A DNA stretch of 10,098 bases from Burkholderiaceae bacterium (GTDB lineage Bacteria; Pseudomonadota; Gammaproteobacteria; Burkholderiales; Burkholderiaceae_D), in the NCBI GenBank assembly GCA_019752915.1, contig JAIELO010000441.1:1-10098 (forward strand), written 5' to 3'. This document shows, piece by piece, positions 6,215 to 10,098 of this stretch. Every line of letters begins with the position of its first letter. Positions within the stretch are counted from its first letter, which is position 1. Under the pieces are notes generated by a model. The model made no database searches, had not been told where the DNA came from, and was given only the letters and a program-made list of their open reading frames with translations. Position numbers and translations under genes: made by a program.

Positions 6215-7534
6215 TTACAGCGCGTCTTCCTCGTCCTGTTCGTCTTCCCGGGTCATCTGGATCACGCCAGTATTGAAGTTGTACTCGAACAGATCACCGT
6301 AACGCCCCCATTCGATTGCTACCCGCAAGGCTTTTTCCGCCTCTTCGGCGCTGAGCGTAAAGCGCAGCAGCTTGAGGAACAAGTCCTCCGGCAGATCGCC
6401 CGATTTATCCTGCTCCAGACCGTGGCAGATGTAGGCGATCAGCGGCACATGCTCGAGCAACTGACGCCCGAACAGCTCCTGGCGCTCCATATTGCTGGCC
6501 GCTGCGTACTGGCTACCGAGTTCGGTCAGCAGAATGTCCCCTTTGGTCAGATAGGCAAAGCCCAGCAGAATCAGGCCATTCAGCACTTCCAGCAACTCCG
6601 CGTCCGTCATTTCCGTCTCTTGCGCCAATTGCGGCAGATCGGCACGGCCACTGAACGGCTCTTCGGCCAGCAACTCGAGTATCCCCTCCATGTGCGCGAT
6701 GCCGGCCTGTGGCAGACGGTCGCCCAGCTGCAGCTTGACCTCTTTCTCGCTAATCAGACCACGCCGGCCGGCACCAGCCGTCATCAGCTCATACACCTGA
6801 TCGATCAGCTGGCGTACCTCCGAGCTTTCCGCCTTGCGCGGCTGCGGCAGCGCAATCGGCAACTCGGCACGCACCCGGCCCGGATCGCTGGCGAAGATCA
6901 GCACCCGGTCCGCCATCATCACCGCTTCCTCGATATTGTGCGACACCACCAGAATTGCCTTGGTCGGAATCTGGCCGGACTGCCATAATTCGAGAATCTC
7001 TTCGCGCAGCCGTTCACCGGTCAGCACATCGAGTGCGGAAAACGCTTCGTCCATCAGCAGTACTTCCGGCTCCATCACCAGCGCGCGGGCGATACCGACC
7101 CGCTGGCGCATCCCGCCAGACAGCTCGCGCGGCAGCGCGCCTTCGAAGCCGGACAGGCCGATCAGATCAATCATTTTTTCGGCGCGGCGAGCGCGCTGCT
7201 CGGCCGGCATGCCTTGCGCTTCCAGCCCCAGCTCCACGTTCTTCTGCACCGTCAGCCAAGGGAACAGTGCAAACGACTGGAACACCATGCGGATCCCGCG
7301 CGCCGTGCCATACAGCGGCATGCCGCGATACAGCACCTGACCGGCATCGGCCGGAATCAACCCCGCCATGATGCGCAGCATGGTCGATTTTCCGGAGCCG
7401 GACTGTCCCAGCAGCGCGACGATTTCGCCTTCATGCAGGGTAAAGTCCACGCCTTCCAGCACCGCGCGCGCGGAACCATCGGCGCCGCGGAAATGTTTGC
7501 CGACCGCTTTCAGTTCGACGATAGGAGTACTCAT
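6215..7534 (-). CDS. ABC transporter ATP-binding protein, nitrate/sulfonate/taurine type, with C-terminal AAA-associated domain
   Basis: This 439-residue cytoplasmic ATPase energises the importer whose permease is encoded just upstream. The nucleotide-binding domain is complete: Walker A GQSGSGKST (43-51, K49), Q-loop Q86 in VFQSFALFPWLTV, signature LSGGMRQR (138-145), Walker B VLLMDEAFSALD (158-169) and the switch His H199 in VVSHNIEEA. The FALFPWLTV and DEAFSALD details place it with the NitT/TauT (SsuB/TauB/NrtD) ATPases, which are about 260 residues. The remaining 170 residues form a helical C-terminal region like the AAA-associated domain found on ATPases paired with duplicated permeases, and they end in a very acidic tail (REDEQDEEDAL). 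That extension probably regulates or binds partners; its role is not known from sequence. The ATG at 7534 has CGGA about 8 nt upstream. A 74-bp gap with a 12-bp tandem repeat separates it from the permease gene. The substrate is undetermined. Confidence 0.9.
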   Translation of the reverse strand: MSTPIVELKAVGKHFRGADGSARAVLEGVDFTLHEGEIVALLGQSGSGKSTMLRIMAGLIPADAGQVLYRGMPLYGTARGIRMVFQSFALFPWLTVQKNVELGLEAQGMPAEQRARRAEKMIDLIGLSGFEGALPRELSGGMRQRVGIARALVMEPEVLLMDEAFSALDVLTGERLREEILELWQSGQIPTKAILVVSHNIEEAVMMADRVLIFASDPGRVRAELPIALPQPRKAESSEVRQLIDQVYELMTAGAGRRGLISEKEVKLQLGDRLPQAGIAHMEGILELLAEEPFSGRADLPQLAQETEMTDAELLEVLNGLILLGFAYLTKGDILLTELGSQYAAASNMERQELFGRQLLEHVPLIAYICHGLEQDKSGDLPEDLFLKLLRFTLSAEEAEKALRVAIEWGRYGDLFEYNFNTGVIQMTREDEQDEEDAL

Positions 7535-7551
7535 AATTCGGTTCCGATACG

Positions 7552-7587
7552 GATTCTGGTGTTGATTCTGGTGTTGATTCTAATGTT
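7552..7587. repeat. 12-bp tandem repeat (gattctggtgtt, about 3 copies) in the permease-ATPase gap
   Basis: Two perfect copies (7552-7563, 7564-7575) and a third with two mismatches (7576-7587) fill most of the gap between the permease stop and the ATPase start. In the mRNA they lie 18 to 53 nt before the ATPase ATG. They encode nothing in the frames of either gene. Confidence 0.75.
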
Positions 7588-7608
7588 GGTGCTAGCGCTG
7601 ATCCGGCA

Positions 7609-9339
7609 CTAGAAGTGCAGACGGCTTTCGGCCAGCGTGTACAGTCGGCGCCAGACAAAATGGTTGAAGCCCATCACGAAGATACACATCACGCCAATGC
7701 CCAGCGCGATGCGCGGGAAGTCACCGGCCGTAGTCATCTCCTGAATGTAGCTGCCGAGGCCATGCGCCTTCAGCGTGGTCGGCCCCCAGCTCACATACTC
7801 GGCCACGATACTGGCGTTCCATGAACCGCCGGTCGCAGTAATCGCCCCCGTGACAAAGCTCGGGAAAATCGCCGGCAGCAGATAGCGGCGCCATTTCAGC
7901 CAGCCGGATAGCCCGAAATTCTGCGCCGCATGACGCAGTTCGGTCGGGATGGTGGAAGCGCCCGCAATCACGTTAAACAGCAGATACCACTGGGTGCCGA
8001 GGATCATCAGCGGCGATAGCCAGATATCAGGGTTCAGGTTGTAGCGCACGATCAGCACCACCGCCACCGGAAACACCAGATTGGTCGGGAAGGCTGCCAG
8101 AAACTGCGCGACTGCCTGGGTACGCGAAGCCCACACCGGGTTCATACCGATCCACACCCCGACCGGCACCCACACCAGCGTCGCCAGCACCAGCAGTACC
8201 ACCACCCGTATCAGCGTGTACAGTCCGAGTAATAGCACATGCCCTACTTCACCCCAGCCGACTTCGGTGCTGATGAAGTGGACCAGACTCCAGATGGCGT
8301 AAAACACCACCGCTGCAATCACCGCATCCCACACCCGTTGCGGCACCAGCGAAGGCTGGTCGCGCCGCGCCCGGATCGAGGTGCCATCGTGACCGAGGCG
8401 GAACAGCGCAATCGAGCGTCCCAGCAGGTCGCCAAACCATGCCACCATGGCCTGGGTGCGTTCGGTACGGCGCAGCCACGTCAGCAACCAGGATTGCTGC
8501 GCCGTGTCGCTGCCGGTTTCCTCGAAGCGGAAGCGGTCGGCCCAGGCCAGCAAAGGCCGGAAGAACAGCTGGTCGTACATCAGCACCGCCACGAACATGG
8601 TGCCGATGGCCCAGCCGATGGCGTGCATGTCGCTATTGGCAATCGCCAGCGCGATGTAGGAACCGATGCCGGGCAGCTTGATGTCCTGACCGGAGACGGA
8701 AATCGCTTCCGAAGCCACCACGAAGAACCAGCCGCCGGACATCGACATCATCATATTCCACAGCAGGCCGGGCATGGCGAACGGCAGTTCCAGTCGCCAG
8801 AAACGCTGCCAGCCGGACAGCTGGTAGACCTGCGCCGCCTCGGACAATTCGGCCGGCACGGTACGGAAACCCTGATAGGCGGAAAACGCCATATTCCAGG
8901 CCTGCGAGGTAAAGATGGCGAAGATCGCGGCGCATTCCACCCCCAGCAGATTGCCGGGGAACAGCGCAATGAAGGCGGTCACGGTAATCGACAGGAAACC
9001 CAGAATCGGGATCGATTGCAGAATGTCGAGCAGTGGCACCAGCACTTTTTCGGCCAGCCGGTATTTGGTGGTGAGCGCGGCGAACACACAACTGAACACC
9101 ACCGAGGCGCCCAGCGCGATAAACATCCGCAGCGTGGTGCGCAGCAGGTAATAAGGTAGATTGACGGGGTCCAGCGAGAGGGGCAGGGTCTGCCCCAGTT
9201 CATACGGGCGCGCCATCTGCTGGCTGCCATAGGCCAGCATCACGAAGACTGCCAATACGATGGGCAGCAGCGCCCAGTCCCAGCGATTACCGCCGGCTTC
9301 AACCACCTGACGTGGGAAGAATTGCCGTTTTTTGTTCAT
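7609..9339 (-). CDS. ABC transporter permease with two fused transmembrane domains (duplicated NitT/TauT-type permease)
   Basis: This integral inner-membrane protein of 576 residues carries two binding-protein-dependent permease domains in one chain, so it can supply the whole channel of an importer. Each half is strongly hydrophobic with several TM segments and its own EAA-type coupling loop for the ATPase: ELSEAAQVYQLSGWQRFWRL from about residue 164, and ELRHAAQNFGLSGWLKWRRY from about residue 466, some 300 residues apart. An extra TM near residue 25-45 (LLPIVLAVFVMLAYG) precedes the first half. A polar linker of about 60-80 residues between the halves holds charged stretches (LRRTERTQAM). 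The layout matches the duplicated permease family annotated for anion transport. The start is ATG 9339 with GAAAG 7 nt upstream; ATG 9363 in the same frame, adding 8 residues, is an alternative. The partner ATPase gene follows 74 bp downstream. No substrate-binding protein is nearby, so the substrate cannot be named. Confidence 0.9.
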   Translation of the reverse strand: MNKKRQFFPRQVVEAGGNRWDWALLPIVLAVFVMLAYGSQQMARPYELGQTLPLSLDPVNLPYYLLRTTLRMFIALGASVVFSCVFAALTTKYRLAEKVLVPLLDILQSIPILGFLSITVTAFIALFPGNLLGVECAAIFAIFTSQAWNMAFSAYQGFRTVPAELSEAAQVYQLSGWQRFWRLELPFAMPGLLWNMMMSMSGGWFFVVASEAISVSGQDIKLPGIGSYIALAIANSDMHAIGWAIGTMFVAVLMYDQLFFRPLLAWADRFRFEETGSDTAQQSWLLTWLRRTERTQAMVAWFGDLLGRSIALFRLGHDGTSIRARRDQPSLVPQRVWDAVIAAVVFYAIWSLVHFISTEVGWGEVGHVLLLGLYTLIRVVVLLVLATLVWVPVGVWIGMNPVWASRTQAVAQFLAAFPTNLVFPVAVVLIVRYNLNPDIWLSPLMILGTQWYLLFNVIAGASTIPTELRHAAQNFGLSGWLKWRRYLLPAIFPSFVTGAITATGGSWNASIVAEYVSWGPTTLKAHGLGSYIQEMTTAGDFPRIALGIGVMCIFVMGFNHFVWRRLYTLAESRLHF

Positions 9340-9393
9340 GTTCGCACTTTCGATGGCCAGCATACCCGATGCGTTTGACCGGAAAGTGACACT

Positions 9394-9420
9394 GGCGCGA
9401 TTTTAAGCGATAAGCGCGCC
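9394..9420. promoter_or_regulatory. Inverted repeat upstream of the ABC permease gene, possible operator or promoter region
   Basis: GGCGCG (9394-9399) and CGCGCC (9415-9420) are perfect 6-bp arms around a 15-nt AT-rich centre, 55 bp before the permease ATG. On the minus strand the centre contains TTAAAAT (9400-9406), a possible -10 box, though no good -35 was found. An arm pair over a promoter is a common operator layout. The 97 to 124 bp between corA and the permease gene otherwise show no gene and no convincing terminator. Confidence 0.3.
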
Positions 9421-9463
9421 CTGCTTTATTACAGTGCAGAAAGTTCGAACCTCTTGGTGTGAC

Positions 9464-10098
9464 TTATTTCAGCCAGCCGCGCCGGCGGAAATACCAGAAT
9501 GGCGCAATCGCGCTGGTCACCATCAGCAGCAGGGCAAACGGGTAGCCCAGCGACCAGTCCAGCTCCGGCAGCCACTTGAAGTTCATGCCGTAGATCGAGG
9601 CGATCAGGGTCGGCGGCAGGAAGGCCACGCTGGCCACCGAGAAGATCTTGATGATCTTGTTCTGGTTAATGTTGATGAAACCGACGGTGGCATCCATCAG
9701 GAAGTTAATCTTATCGAACAGGAAAGAGGTGTGACCATCGAGCGATTCGATATCGCGCAGAATCTGGCGCGCTTCCTCGAACTGCTCGGAATTGAGCAAA
9801 CGGCCACGCATCAGGAAGCTGACCGCACGGCGGGTATCCATCATATTCCGGCGGATCCGGCCATTCAAGTCTTCCTCGTGGGCGATCGCGTTCAGGGCTG
9901 CGGCTGCGTCCTGGTCGGTGAATTCTTCCTGCAGCACGCGGCCACTGACTTCTTCCAGATTCTGGTAGATGCCTTCCAGCGCATCGGCCGAATATTCGGC
10001 ATCGGTGGCGTACAGGTCCAGCAGCACGTCCATATAGTCGGCGATCGAACCGGGCCGCGAACGGGCGCGCATACGCACCAGACGGAACACCGGCAGAT
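9464..10098 (-). CDS. corA: CorA-type divalent cation (Mg2+/Co2+) transporter, C-terminal part (cut by window edge)
   Basis: This is the C-terminal 211 codons of a CorA-family channel, an inner-membrane pentamer that admits Mg2+ and sometimes Co2+ or Ni2+. The cytoplasmic helical part is visible (from LPVFRLVRMRARSRPG through DILRDIE-like helices; DKINFLMDATVGFININQNK is the stalk helix). It is followed by TM1 ending at the selectivity motif YGMNFKWLPEL (GMN encoded at 9581-9589), TM2 (YPFALLLMVTSAIAPFWYF) and the positively charged tail RRRGWLK. The family is usually around 320-370 residues, so roughly the first 110-160 residues lie beyond the right edge; a GTG at 10090 is internal and not the start. 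The permease gene follows on the same strand 124 bp downstream (100 bp if its ATG is at 9363), so co-transcription is possible but unproven. No odd residues were seen in the pore motif. Confidence 0.95.
   Translation of the reverse strand, partial: LPVFRLVRMRARSRPGSIADYMDVLLDLYATDAEYSADALEGIYQNLEEVSGRVLQEEFTDQDAAAALNAIAHEEDLNGRIRRNMMDTRRAVSFLMRGRLLNSEQFEEARQILRDIESLDGHTSFLFDKINFLMDATVGFININQNKIIKIFSVASVAFLPPTLIASIYGMNFKWLPELDWSLGYPFALLLMVTSAIAPFWYFRRRGWLK

Noticed and set aside
7555..7612. Hydrophobic Leu/Ile/Val run encoded on the plus strand by the 12-bp repeats, like a tiny TM peptide
   Set aside because: It comes only from reading the gattctggtgtt repeat, at the end of an antisense frame, with no start or ribosome binding site of its own.
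8239..9159. Plus-strand open frame of 306 codons opposite the ABC permease
   Set aside because: Antisense shadow with His/Gln/Arg-rich composition; the membrane protein on the minus strand explains the sequence.
9421..9463. Intrinsic terminator after corA
   Set aside because: Only short complementary pieces (GTTCGAAC and CTGC/GCAG) were found, with no stable stem followed by a T run.

Overview
The window looks like a GC-rich betaproteobacterial chromosome segment, most likely Burkholderiales and possibly Oxalobacteraceae. This is inferred from protein character and gene content, because no rRNA or other taxonomic marker is present. It reads as ordinary core-genome sequence: there are no insertion sequences, tRNAs, CRISPR arrays, phage genes or broken genes. 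Coding density is high, and no gap of 300 bases or more lacks a gene.

Left part (1-3634, minus strand, transcribed leftwards): pilG, pilH, pilI and pilJ, the input half of the Pil-Chp chemosensory system that controls type IV pilus twitching. The genes are tightly packed: pilG-pilH are 8 bp apart, pilH-pilI 2 bp and pilI-pilJ 56 bp. pilJ runs off the left edge just before its C-terminus, so the CheA-type kinase (chpA/pilL) is presumably beyond it. Upstream of pilG, a gene for a small rubredoxin (3758-3949) lies on the same strand.

Middle part (4007-6158, plus strand): a GTG-started ThiD-family kinase-like gene followed 16 bp later by hemL, which makes 5-aminolevulinate for tetrapyrroles. The rubredoxin and ThiD-like genes diverge from a 57-bp intergenic region. 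The ThiD-like protein is intact, but the residues that normally define HMP/HMP-P kinases are replaced, including the catalytic Cys of the anion hole. This is the most interesting point in the window.

Right part (6215-10098, minus strand): an ABC importer of the nitrate/sulfonate/taurine type, made of a permease with two fused transmembrane domains (584 or 576 aa depending on start) and an ATPase with a C-terminal AAA-associated domain. No substrate-binding protein is in the window. Upstream, on the same strand, is the C-terminal part of a CorA-type divalent cation transporter that runs off the right edge. hemL and the ATPase gene converge on a 56-bp gap holding a GC-rich hairpin.

No clearly new system was found. 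The points worth a second look are the active-site-eroded ThiD paralogue, the extended Ala-rich N-terminus of PilJ, the repeats upstream of pilG and of the ABC ATPase gene, and the orphan duplicated-permease transporter.
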